A DNA stretch of 64,000 nt. Source: Streptomyces sp. NBC_01197 (GTDB lineage Bacteria; Actinomycetota; Actinomycetes; Streptomycetales; Streptomycetaceae). Location: NCBI RefSeq assembly GCF_036010505.1, contig NZ_CP108569.1:5447001-5511000 (forward strand), given 5' to 3'. Each line of letters begins with the position of its first letter. Positions within the stretch are counted from its first letter, which is position 1. The position numbers and the translations under genes were made by a program. Under the pieces are notes generated by a model, which saw nothing but the letters and a program-made list of their open reading frames with translations, did not search any database and was not told the DNA's origin. Below, in pieces: positions 34,054-41,664 of this stretch.

Positions 34054-34548
34054 ATGAGTGGAATCAGCGCACCGTCTCGCTCCGTCCGTGCTGCCCCCCT
34101 GGCGCCCAAGAGCTTTGTACTCAAGGGGGAGTTGGCCCGGCCCGCAGCGCTGACGGTGGCGGATCTGCGGACCCGGTGGGGGCAGCGCCGGGCGGATGTC
34201 GTCTTCGACTGTGCCAAGAACGGCCCGCAGCACCACACCTTCGAAGGGCCGCTGCTGCGCGACGTCATCGGCGACGCCCGGCCGGCCTTCGACCCGGCGC
34301 GGCGCAAGGACCGCTCCCGCTTCCTGCTGGCCGTCTCCGGCGGGGACGGGCACCGTACGGTGCTGTCCTGGGCGGAGATCGACGCGGACTTCGCGGACTC
34401 GCCGATCCTGCTGGCCACCGCCATGGACGGGCGCGGCCTGGACATGGCGGGCAGCCAGCTGGTGGTCCCGTCCGACCGCTGCGGCGCGCGCTACATCAGC
34501 TCGATCACGAGTGTCTGGGTCGGCACCTTCGCCTTCGCCGGGCTGTAG
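34054..34548 (+). CDS. molybdopterin-dependent oxidoreductase, sulfite-oxidase fold (short)
   Basis: 164 residues. VLKGELARPAALTVADLRTR opens the fold. DVVFDCAKNGPQHHTFEGPL is the place where sulfite-oxidase-fold proteins carry the molybdenum-ligating cysteine (consensus VxCVxG), and the cysteine is present. RYISSITSVWVGTF ends it. No signal peptide is seen, unlike YedY-type periplasmic enzymes. Its position between xdh and molybdate-uptake genes supports a molybdenum link. Electron partners and substrate unknown. Confidence 0.78.
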   Translation: MSGISAPSRSVRAAPLAPKSFVLKGELARPAALTVADLRTRWGQRRADVVFDCAKNGPQHHTFEGPLLRDVIGDARPAFDPARRKDRSRFLLAVSGGDGHRTVLSWAEIDADFADSPILLATAMDGRGLDMAGSQLVVPSDRCGARYISSITSVWVGTFAFAGL

Positions 34549-34605
34549 CCGCGGCTGTACCCGTACCCCTACCACCAGCCGTGTCCGTGTCCGTAGTGGC
34601 CGCCG

Positions 34606-35025
34606 TCAGGTCGAGGCGAGGGAGACCTCGGTGGACTTGATGAGTGCGACAACGGACGAGCCCGGCGCGAGACCGAGTTCGGCGGCCGACTCCTTCGTGA
34701 TGGCGGCCGTCAGTTCGGCTCCCTCGACCGCGACCTTGACGCTCGCCATGGCCCCGCCCGTCGCGACGTCCGTGACCGTGCCCGGAAGCCGGTTGCGGAT
34801 GCTCAGCCCGGTGACCGTGCCGGTCGCCAGGGAGATCTCGGTGGACTTGATCAGGGCCCGTACGGCGACCCCCTCGGCGATGCCCAGCTCCCGCGCCGCC
34901 TCCAGGGTGATCGCGGCGGTGACCTCCTGGCCGCCGCCGAGGCGCACCTTGACGGTCGCCATGACCGCTCCGCCGGTGATGCCGGTAACGGTGCCGGGGA
35001 GCTGGTTGCGGATGCTCAGAGACAT
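34606..35025 (-). CDS. molbindin-like protein with two Mop (TOBE) domains
   Basis: 139 residues built of two tandem Mop domains of about 68 residues each: SIRNQLPGTVTGITGGAVMA with ITLEAARELGIAEGVAVRAL and IKSTEISLA, then SIRNRLPGTVTDVATGGAMA with ITKESAAELGLAPGSSVVAL and IKSTEVSLA. Di-Mop proteins of this type bind molybdate or tungstate oxyanions in oligomers and serve as storage or buffer. No DNA-binding part. ATG 35025 follows GAGG at seven bases. Divergent from the HTH-Mop gene. Confidence 0.9.
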   Translation of the reverse strand: MSLSIRNQLPGTVTGITGGAVMATVKVRLGGGQEVTAAITLEAARELGIAEGVAVRALIKSTEISLATGTVTGLSIRNRLPGTVTDVATGGAMASVKVAVEGAELTAAITKESAAELGLAPGSSVVALIKSTEVSLAST

Positions 35026-35200
35026 GGAGGAACCTCGCACACAGAGTGGGGTGTCGGATTTGAGATATTACGTCCCTCCCCTCTCGCTCGCGCTCCCATG
35101 TGCACCCTCTGTCGCCGAACGGCGCTTCGGGTCTTCCTCCAAGGGCTGTGGCATCTGCCATATAGCTTCGCCTGATGAATTGCAAATGCGAGCCAACTCG

Positions 35201-35219
35201 GCATATCTTTCCGCATATG
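35201..35219. promoter_or_regulatory. GCATAT repeat at the HTH-Mop start
   Basis: GCATAT at 35201-35206 is repeated at 35213-35218, where it forms the palindrome core GCATATG that includes the ATG of the HTH-Mop gene. The same GCATATG occurs before the molybdopterin oxidoreductase gene (33966-33972). Possible regulator site or -10 element of a leaderless promoter. Confidence 0.4.
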
Positions 35220-35612
35220 CAGTCCTACACGATCGGTCAGGCGGCTCGTCTGCTCGGCGTCAGCCCCGACACCGCTCGTCGTTGGGCGGATGCCGGCAGA
35301 GTCGCGACCCACCGCGATGAAGCCGGCCGCCGACTCATCGACGGACGCGATCTCGCCGCCTTCTCGATCGAGATCGGGCAGATCACCGCAGGCGAGGACG
35401 GTGCGTCCTACACCTCGGCGCGCAACGCCTTCCCGGGCATCGTCACCGCCGTGAAACTCGGCGATGTGGCGGCCCAGGTGGAAATCCAGGCCGGCCCGCA
35501 CCGGCTGGTATCCCTCCTCACCAGGGAGGCCGTCGAGGAACTCGGCCTGGAGGTCGGTATGCAGGCCACCGCCCGCGTCAAGTCGACCAGTGTGCACATC
35601 GACAGGACCTGA
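35217..35612 (+). CDS. HTH-Mop (TOBE) molybdate-responsive regulator candidate, copy 2
   Basis: 131 residues. HTH at 1-50 (YTIGQAARLLGVSPDTARRW, ADAGRVATHRDEAGRRLIDG) and one Mop domain at about 66-131 (SARNAFPGIVTAVKLGDVAA, HRLVSLLTREAVEELGLEVG, ARVKSTSVHI). It stands immediately upstream of modA and divergent from the di-Mop gene, the position of a dedicated modABC regulator. The classical ModE has a winged helix followed by two TOBE domains; here a MerR-type HTH carries one. Probably leaderless from ATG 35217. Confidence 0.87.
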   Translation: MQSYTIGQAARLLGVSPDTARRWADAGRVATHRDEAGRRLIDGRDLAAFSIEIGQITAGEDGASYTSARNAFPGIVTAVKLGDVAAQVEIQAGPHRLVSLLTREAVEELGLEVGMQATARVKSTSVHIDRT

Positions 35613-35784
35613 GCCCCGTGCCGGCTCAGGTGCCCGCTCCCGCAACCAGCTCCCCAACGCAGCGGCGTCGCCCTTCCCCGAAGCCTCGGAGCAACCCGAG
35701 CCGGGAGGCCCCCATTCGGCGTGGCTCATCCCCATTCGCTCGGGCAGCATCCCTGCCGCCCGTCCCTCAAGGAGTCCCACCCTC

Positions 35785-36588
35785 ATGTCCCGCATCTTCA
35801 CCCGACGCCGTACCGCCACCGCGATCGTGACGGCGGCCCTGCTGCTGCCGCTGGCCGCCTGCGGCGGCAAGGACGACAGCAAGAAGGACACCGGCGCCAA
35901 GGCCGCCGCCTCCGGCACGCCGAAGGCCGATCTGACCGTCCTCGCGGCCTCCTCGCTGACCGATGTTTTCGGCACCGCGAAGAAGGTGTACGAGAAGGAG
36001 CACCCCGGCACGACGATCAAGTACTCCTTCGCAGGCTCCCAGGACCTCGCCACCCAGGTGAAGCAGGGCGACCCGGCCGACGCGCTGGTCACCGCGGACA
36101 CCAAGACCATGGACGGTGTGAAGTCCGAGGTCGGCAAGCCGGAGATCATCGCCAAGAACCGGCTCGTCATCGTCACCCGCAAGGGCAACCCGGACAAGGT
36201 CCACAGCCTGAAGGACCTCTCCAACAGCAAGCTGAAGGTCGTCCTCGCCGCGCCCCAGGTGCCCGTCGGCAACTACAGCAAGAAGGTGCTGGACGCGCAG
36301 AAGATCAAGGTCAAGCCGGTCTCGCAGGAGGTGAACGTCCGCGCAGTCCTGTCCAAGGTCGAGCTGGGCGAGGCCGACGCGGGCATCGTCTACAGGACGG
36401 ACGCCGCCACGGCGCCCGGCAAGGTCGACACGGTCACCATCCCAGACGCGCAGAACGCCGTCGCCTCCTACCCGGCGGCGACCGTCAAGGGATCGAAGAA
36501 CTCGGCCGCGGCCGCCGCGTTCGTCGCCTGGCTCGACACCCCCGAGGCGCAGAAGATCCTCCAGGGCGCGGGCTTCCAGAAGCCGTAG
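35785..36588 (+). CDS. modA: molybdate-binding lipoprotein ModA
   Basis: 267 residues. Lipoprotein signal: basic start, AIVTAALLLPLAACGG with the lipobox cysteine near residue 26. The periplasmic-binding fold begins LTVLAASSLTDVFGTAKKVY; ASSLTDV, YSFAGSQDLATQ, and VPVGNYSKKVL are the oxyanion-contacting segments of ModA. It captures molybdate outside the membrane for the transporter encoded next. ATG 35785 follows AAGGAG. A strong hairpin separates it from modBC, which may let modA be expressed more highly. Confidence 0.92.
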   Translation: MSRIFTRRRTATAIVTAALLLPLAACGGKDDSKKDTGAKAAASGTPKADLTVLAASSLTDVFGTAKKVYEKEHPGTTIKYSFAGSQDLATQVKQGDPADALVTADTKTMDGVKSEVGKPEIIAKNRLVIVTRKGNPDKVHSLKDLSNSKLKVVLAAPQVPVGNYSKKVLDAQKIKVKPVSQEVNVRAVLSKVELGEADAGIVYRTDAATAPGKVDTVTIPDAQNAVASYPAATVKGSKNSAAAAAFVAWLDTPEAQKILQGAGFQKP

Positions 36589-36627
36589 TGGAGCAGTCGC
36601 AGTAGAGCCGGATCACGCCCAACTCGG

Positions 36628-36674
36628 CCGTACGGGGCTGTCCTTGCAGCACGACACTGGACAGCCCCGTACGG
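36628..36674 (+). terminator. 16-pair hairpin between modA and modBC
   Basis: CCGTACGGGGCTGTCC (36628-36643) and its exact reverse complement (36659-36674) enclose a 15-base loop, 40 bases after the modA stop and 86 before the modBC start. Likely a partial terminator or mRNA-stabilising structure. Confidence 0.7.
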
Positions 36675-36759
36675 GTTCGCCTTGTACGGAGCGCGGCCAC
36701 GGCTCCCGCACGCCGACTGTCGGCATCCCGCACCTGGCATCCCGATCACAGGAACCCCG

Positions 36760-38778
36760 ATGAGAAGCATCCGCACCCGCGCCCGTACACCGCGCACCGG
36801 CTCTCCCATAGCCCTCGCGGTGCCCGCGCTGATCGGGGTCGGGTTCCTGCTGATGCCGCTGATCGGCATTCTGGCGCGCACCTCATGGGGCGAGCTCGGT
36901 ACCAATCTGACCAGCCCGGACACGACTCAGGCGCTGCGGCTGTCGCTGGAGGTCTCCTTCTGCGCCCTGGGCGTCTCGCTGCTCCTGGGGGTGCCGCTGG
37001 CCTGGGTGCTCGCGCGGGTCGACTTTCCCGGCAAGGCGTTCGTACGCTCTCTCGTCCTGCTGCCGATGGTGCTGCCGCCCACCGTCGGGGGAGTGGCGCT
37101 GCTGCTCGGGTTCGGCCGCCGGGGAGTGCTCGGACCCTGGCTGGAGAACACCTTCGGCATCACCCTGCCCTTCCACACGTCGGGGGCGGTGGTCGCGGCG
37201 ACCTTCGTGGCGATGCCGTTCCTGGTCATCAGCCTGGAGGGCACGCTCGCCGGGCTGCGGCCCCGTTACGAGGAGACGGCCGCCTCGCTCGGCGCCTCGC
37301 CGGTCCGGGTGTTCTTCACCGTCACCCTGCCCATGGTCGCGCCGGGGCTGGCCGCGGGCGCCGCGCTGACCTGGGCGCGGGCGCTGGGTGAGTTCGGGGC
37401 GACCATCACCTTCGCCGGGAACCTCCCGGGCTCCACACAGACGCTGCCGTTGCAGGTGTATCTCCTGCTGCAGGACTCACCCACGGCCGCAACTTCCGTA
37501 TCTCTGCTGCTTCTTGTCATCGCGATGGCGGTCCTGGTGTCCCTGCGCGGGCGCTGGACCGGCGGTACGTCCACGCGCACCGGGAAAGCCGCACGCCCGG
37601 CCGACGACATCGGGGACGAGACCGGCCGGCCGCTCCCCGGCTTCGGACCGGCCGACCCCGCGACCGGTGGCGCGCCGGGCGGCACGGACGGGGCCGGCCG
37701 CGAAGCCAAGAGCCTGGGGCCCAACTCCCCGCCCCCGCAGGAGCGCTGGCCGCTGCACGCGGTGGTCACCGGCTTCAACGAGCTGACGCTCGACGCCGAG
37801 CCGGGCACCACCATCGCGGTCGTCGGCCCCAACGGCGCGGGCAAGACCACCCTGCTGCGCGCCCTCCTCGGCCTGACCCCGCGCGCCCGCGCGGAGCTGC
37901 GGCTCGGCGACATCGACGTCAGTCCGCTGCCGCCGCACCGCCGGGGGGTGGCCTGGGTTCCGCAGGACGGCGCGCTCTTCCCGCATCTGAGTGCGCTCAC
38001 CAACACCGCGTACGGCCTGCGGTCGCGCCGGGTGCCGCGTGCCGAGGCGCGCCGGGAGGCCGGCCAGTGGCTGGACCGGCTCGGCGTCGGCCATCTCGCC
38101 GCCCGCAAGCCCTCCCAGCTCTCCGGTGGCCAGGCCCAGCGCGTCGCGCTCGCCAGGGCGCTCGCCGCCCGCCCCCGGCTGCTGCTGCTCGACGAGCCCC
38201 TCGCCGCGCTCGACCAGACCACCCGGGCCCATGTGCGGCACACCCTGCGTACGCATCTCAGCGGCTTCGCCGGTGTCTGCCTGATCGTCACCCACGACCC
38301 GGTGGAGGCGGTCTCGCTGGCCGACCGGGTCCTCGTACTGGACGACGGCCGCACGCTCCAGGACGCCCCGCCCACCGAAGTGACCCTGCACCCGCGGTCG
38401 CCCTGGGTGGCCAGGATGCTCGGCCGCAACGCCTGGACCGGAACCGCCTCCGCCGACGGTCTGACCCTCACCGGCGGCGGACGGCTCGTCATCGCCGACG
38501 GGCTCGACGAGGGCGTCAGGGCGCTGGCGATCATCGCGCCTGAAGCCGTCTCCGTCCACCGGGACAGGCCGTCGGGCAGCCCGCGCAACGTCTGGCCCGG
38601 CACCGTACGGGAGATCACGTCGGCCGGCAGCAGGCTCCGCGTCCTCATCACCTCGGCCGAGGCGCCCGACCTGGTGGCGGAGATCACTCCGCAGGCCGCG
38701 CTCGAACTCGGCCTCGCGGACGGCGTACCGGTGTGGACCAGCGTCAAGGCCACCGAGATCACTCTGGTCGAGGTCTAG
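36760..38778 (+). CDS. modBC: fused molybdate ABC transporter permease-ATPase (ModB-ModC)
   Basis: 672 residues in one chain. Residues about 1-265 are the ModB permease with five or six helices and the EAA loop ETAASLGASPVRVFFTVTLP. Residues about 266-335 are a Gly/Pro-rich linker. The ATPase follows: Walker A GPNGAGKTT near 357, Q-loop WVPQDGALFPHL, signature LSGGQAQRVALARAL, Walker B LLLLDEPLAALD, switch His in VTHDP. The C-terminus is a TOBE domain (GTVREITSAGSRLRVLITSA, then WTSVKATEITLVEV). It pumps molybdate delivered by ModA. The usual form is two genes. ATG 36760 follows AGGAA. Confidence 0.92.
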   Translation: MRSIRTRARTPRTGSPIALAVPALIGVGFLLMPLIGILARTSWGELGTNLTSPDTTQALRLSLEVSFCALGVSLLLGVPLAWVLARVDFPGKAFVRSLVLLPMVLPPTVGGVALLLGFGRRGVLGPWLENTFGITLPFHTSGAVVAATFVAMPFLVISLEGTLAGLRPRYEETAASLGASPVRVFFTVTLPMVAPGLAAGAALTWARALGEFGATITFAGNLPGSTQTLPLQVYLLLQDSPTAATSVSLLLLVIAMAVLVSLRGRWTGGTSTRTGKAARPADDIGDETGRPLPGFGPADPATGGAPGGTDGAGREAKSLGPNSPPPQERWPLHAVVTGFNELTLDAEPGTTIAVVGPNGAGKTTLLRALLGLTPRARAELRLGDIDVSPLPPHRRGVAWVPQDGALFPHLSALTNTAYGLRSRRVPRAEARREAGQWLDRLGVGHLAARKPSQLSGGQAQRVALARALAARPRLLLLDEPLAALDQTTRAHVRHTLRTHLSGFAGVCLIVTHDPVEAVSLADRVLVLDDGRTLQDAPPTEVTLHPRSPWVARMLGRNAWTGTASADGLTLTGGGRLVIADGLDEGVRALAIIAPEAVSVHRDRPSGSPRNVWPGTVREITSAGSRLRVLITSAEAPDLVAEITPQAALELGLADGVPVWTSVKATEITLVEV

Positions 38779-38849
38779 GCAGTCTCAGGGATCAGGGGCC
38801 CGCCATGTGCGGGAGCGGGGGCCGAGGGCCCGGCCGGTTAGCATCCCCT

Positions 38850-40118
38850 GTGACCCCGATACCCGCATCCAAGGAGACGCCGATACGTCGGCGCATACTC
38901 GCCGACCTCACCCCGCTGCGCACATCCCCCGACTTCCGGCGGCTCTGGTTCGGCAACACCGTCTCCTGGGTCGGGCAGGGCATGACCGCCCTGGCGATCT
39001 CGCTCCAGGTCTACGACCTCACCCGCTCCAGCTTCTCCGTCGGCCTCGTCGGCCTCTTCTCACTGGTGCCGCTGGTCGCGTTCGGCCTCTACGGCGGGGC
39101 CGTCGCCGACACCCTCGACCGTCGCAAACTCGGGCTCTCCAGCGCCCTCGGGTCCGCGGTCCTCTCGGTCGGGCTCTCGTCGGCCGCGTTCGCCGGCTTC
39201 CACCATGTCTGGTTCCTGTACGGCATCGTGGCCCTCCAGTCCGTCTGCGCCGCGCTCAACGCCCCGGCCAGATCCGCGATGATCCCCCGGCTGCTGCCCG
39301 CCGACCAACTGCCCGCGGCCAACGCCCTGTCCTCTATGACCAGCACCTTCGGAACGCTGATCGGGCCGATGCTCGGCGGCCTCATCGTCGGCTTCTGGGG
39401 CTACCAGGCCGCGTATCTGATCGACGCCGTCTCCTTCGTCGCCGCCCTGTACGCGATGTGGCGGCTGCCCTCGATGCTCCCCGACCGGGCCACCGGATCG
39501 AAGAGCCGCGCCTCGGTCCTGGACGGACTCCGCTTCCTGGCCACCCGCCCCAACCTCCGGATGACGTTCTTCTCCGACTTCTGCGCCATGATCCTGGCCC
39601 AGCCGCGTGCGCTGTTCCCCGCGGTGGCCGTCCTCTGGTACGGGGGTGACGCCCGCACCACGGGGCTGCTGGTCGCGGCGCCCGCGGTGGGCGCGCTGCT
39701 CGGCGGGGTCTTCTCCGGCTGGCTGGGCGGCATCCACCGGCACGGCCTCGCGATCGTCCTCGCGGTCGCCGGGTGGGGGCTCGCCATCGCGGTGTTCGGC
39801 CTGACCAGGAACCTCTGGCTCGGCCTGTTCTTCCTCGCGCTCGCCGGTGCGGCGGACACCGTGTCCATGGTTTTCCGCAACACGATGATGCAGGTCGCGG
39901 CGCCGGACGAGATGCGCGGCAGGCTCCAGGGGGTCTTCATCGTGGTCGTGGCGGGCGGCCCGCGCCTGGGCGACTTCCTCGCGGGCTCGGCGGGCGACCT
40001 GGCCACCCCGGCCGCAGCCGTGGTCGGCGGCGGTCTCGCCTGTGTCGCCGCGGTCACCCTGCTCGGCCTGACCCGGCGCGGCTTCCTCCGCTACGACGCA
40101 CGGTTGCCGGTGCCGTAA
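38850..40118 (+). CDS. MFS transporter (enterobactin-exporter-like, MFS_3)
   Basis: 422 residues, about 12 helices. DFRRLWFGNTVSWVGQGMTA opens it, and GLYGGAVADTLDRRKLGLSS is the loop 2-3 motif. RSAMIPRLLPADQLPAANAL and IGPMLGGLIVGFWGYQAAYL are typical of the EntS-like branch. It exports a small molecule, identity unknown. GTG 38850 has a TTAGCAT -10 element eight to ten bases upstream and no ribosome site, indicating a leaderless mRNA. It is separated from modBC by 71 bases. Confidence 0.86.
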   Translation: MTPIPASKETPIRRRILADLTPLRTSPDFRRLWFGNTVSWVGQGMTALAISLQVYDLTRSSFSVGLVGLFSLVPLVAFGLYGGAVADTLDRRKLGLSSALGSAVLSVGLSSAAFAGFHHVWFLYGIVALQSVCAALNAPARSAMIPRLLPADQLPAANALSSMTSTFGTLIGPMLGGLIVGFWGYQAAYLIDAVSFVAALYAMWRLPSMLPDRATGSKSRASVLDGLRFLATRPNLRMTFFSDFCAMILAQPRALFPAVAVLWYGGDARTTGLLVAAPAVGALLGGVFSGWLGGIHRHGLAIVLAVAGWGLAIAVFGLTRNLWLGLFFLALAGAADTVSMVFRNTMMQVAAPDEMRGRLQGVFIVVVAGGPRLGDFLAGSAGDLATPAAAVVGGGLACVAAVTLLGLTRRGFLRYDARLPVP

Positions 40119-40133
40119 CCGGGCACGAGGCCG

Positions 40134-41540
40134 CTACGACGCCTCCCACACCAGGGTGTTCCCGTCCTCGGCCTCCGGTGTCCCGTCGTGCGTGACCGTC
40201 AGCCGTACCGGGTCCTCCCGCGCGTCGACCACCACCGCGACCTGTGAGACGTCCGGCAGCCGGTGGGCGCGGGCGAGTGCCCGGCGCAGGGCGGCCAGCA
40301 GGTCCTCGCCGACCCGCTCCGTGATCCGCGCGTCGACCGGGCCGAGGAAGTGCACCGACGGAGCGAACCCCAGCAGCACCCGGGCGCCGTCCGTCTCCCG
40401 CAGCACCTGGCCGCGCAGCGTCGACGGGGCGTCGGCCGGCGGCTGCTGGAGGGCGAAGATCGCGGTCCTGACGTCCTGGATGGTCGAGTCGAGTTCGTCG
40501 ACCGCCCGTCCGATCAGCTCACCGAGCTCGGTGCCGGCCGCCCGCCGCCGGGTCGACTCCAGCATCATCTCGGTCGCGAAGAGCCGCTGGACGACGAGGT
40601 CGTGCAGATCGCGGGCGATCCGGTCGCGGTCCTCGTATACCGCGAGCCGCTCGCGGTTCTGCCGGGCATCGGCCAGTACGAGCGCGAGCGCGGCCTGCGA
40701 GGCGAACTGCAGGGCCAGCGTCCGGTCCGCCGCGTTGTAGGGGCGGCCGCTGCGCCGCCTGGGCAGCGCGAGCGTGCCGATGAGCTTGCCGCCGCTCTGC
40801 AGCGGCAGCATCATGCTCGGCCCGAAGCGGGCGCGTACGTGGGTGGTCATCCGGGGATCGGTCGACGAGTCCTCGATGTACACCGGGTCCCCGCTGAGCA
40901 GCTGGACCAGGACGGGGGAGCCCGGTGCGATCGTGGCGCCGATGAGGTCGCCCGGGTCCTCGAAGGTGGAGGCGGCGACGATCTCCATGCCGCCGCTGCC
41001 GGTCGGCAGGAGCACCACACCGGCGACCGCGTCGGCGAGAACCCTGGCCTGTTCGGCGACCGTGGTCAGCGCGTCGGTCGCGCTCTCGCCGGTGAGCAGC
41101 GCGTTGGTGACGGCCGCCGCCCCCTTGATCCAGCGCTCCCGGAGCCTGGCCGTCTCGTACAGCCGGGCGTTGCCGATCGCGATGCCCGCCTGCGCGGCGA
41201 GCACCCGCAGCAGCGCCTTGTCGTCCAGGTCGAAGCTGCCCTCGTGCTTGTCCGCGAGATAGAGGGTGCCGAAAACCTGCTGGTGCACCCGGACCGGGAG
41301 CCGCAGCAGACCGGGGGTGTCGTCCGGGAGGCCGACCAGGGCGTCGCCGTCGGTGCCGGTCGCGAACAGGTCGCTGAGGCGGTCGCGCTCGGGGTCGACC
41401 ACCCCGAGCGCCGCGCGCCGCGCGCCCGTCAGCCGGGTCGCCGAGTCCACGATGTGCTGGAGTGTGCCGCGCAGTTCGAGATCCGTACCGACGCTCAGCA
41501 CTGCTTCGAGGAGGAGCGGCAGCCGTGTGTCACCGGTCAT
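40134..41540 (-). CDS. GAF-GAF sensor histidine kinase-like protein with incomplete ATPase domain
   Basis: 468 residues. Two GAF domains (about 15-145 and 165-290; first with ARRAALGVVDPERDRLSDLF, second with VAGVVLLPTG and MMLPLQSGGKLIGTLALPRR). HisKA_3 dimerisation segment with DRIARDLHDLVVQRLFATEM, phospho-accepting histidine near residue 311. The following HATPase region is only about 100 residues: the N box is replaced by LRRALARAHRL and the chain ends 16 residues after VTHDG without G boxes. DevS-like in the front half but probably not ATP-competent. No response regulator gene is adjacent. Confidence 0.82.
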   Translation of the reverse strand: MTGDTRLPLLLEAVLSVGTDLELRGTLQHIVDSATRLTGARRAALGVVDPERDRLSDLFATGTDGDALVGLPDDTPGLLRLPVRVHQQVFGTLYLADKHEGSFDLDDKALLRVLAAQAGIAIGNARLYETARLRERWIKGAAAVTNALLTGESATDALTTVAEQARVLADAVAGVVLLPTGSGGMEIVAASTFEDPGDLIGATIAPGSPVLVQLLSGDPVYIEDSSTDPRMTTHVRARFGPSMMLPLQSGGKLIGTLALPRRRSGRPYNAADRTLALQFASQAALALVLADARQNRERLAVYEDRDRIARDLHDLVVQRLFATEMMLESTRRRAAGTELGELIGRAVDELDSTIQDVRTAIFALQQPPADAPSTLRGQVLRETDGARVLLGFAPSVHFLGPVDARITERVGEDLLAALRRALARAHRLPDVSQVAVVVDAREDPVRLTVTHDGTPEAEDGNTLVWEAS

Positions 41541-41618
41541 CGTGGTCCCCCGGTCCGAATCGTCGCAGGCCCTGCGGTGCCGCTCGGCCGTTGCCGCGGC
41601 GCGCCCGTGAGCGGGCCC

Positions 41619-41664
41619 GTCAGCTGTTCACCGGGGCCGGCGTCAGCTGTTCAGCGGGGCCAGC
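41619..41664. repeat. 23-base tandem duplication across the mreB-like 3' end
   Basis: Two abutting 23-base units (41619-41641 and 41642-41664), each starting GTCAGCTGTTCA, differ at two positions. The right-hand copy holds the stop codon and last codons of the mreB-like gene; the left-hand copy lies in the gap to the kinase-like gene. Confidence 0.88.
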
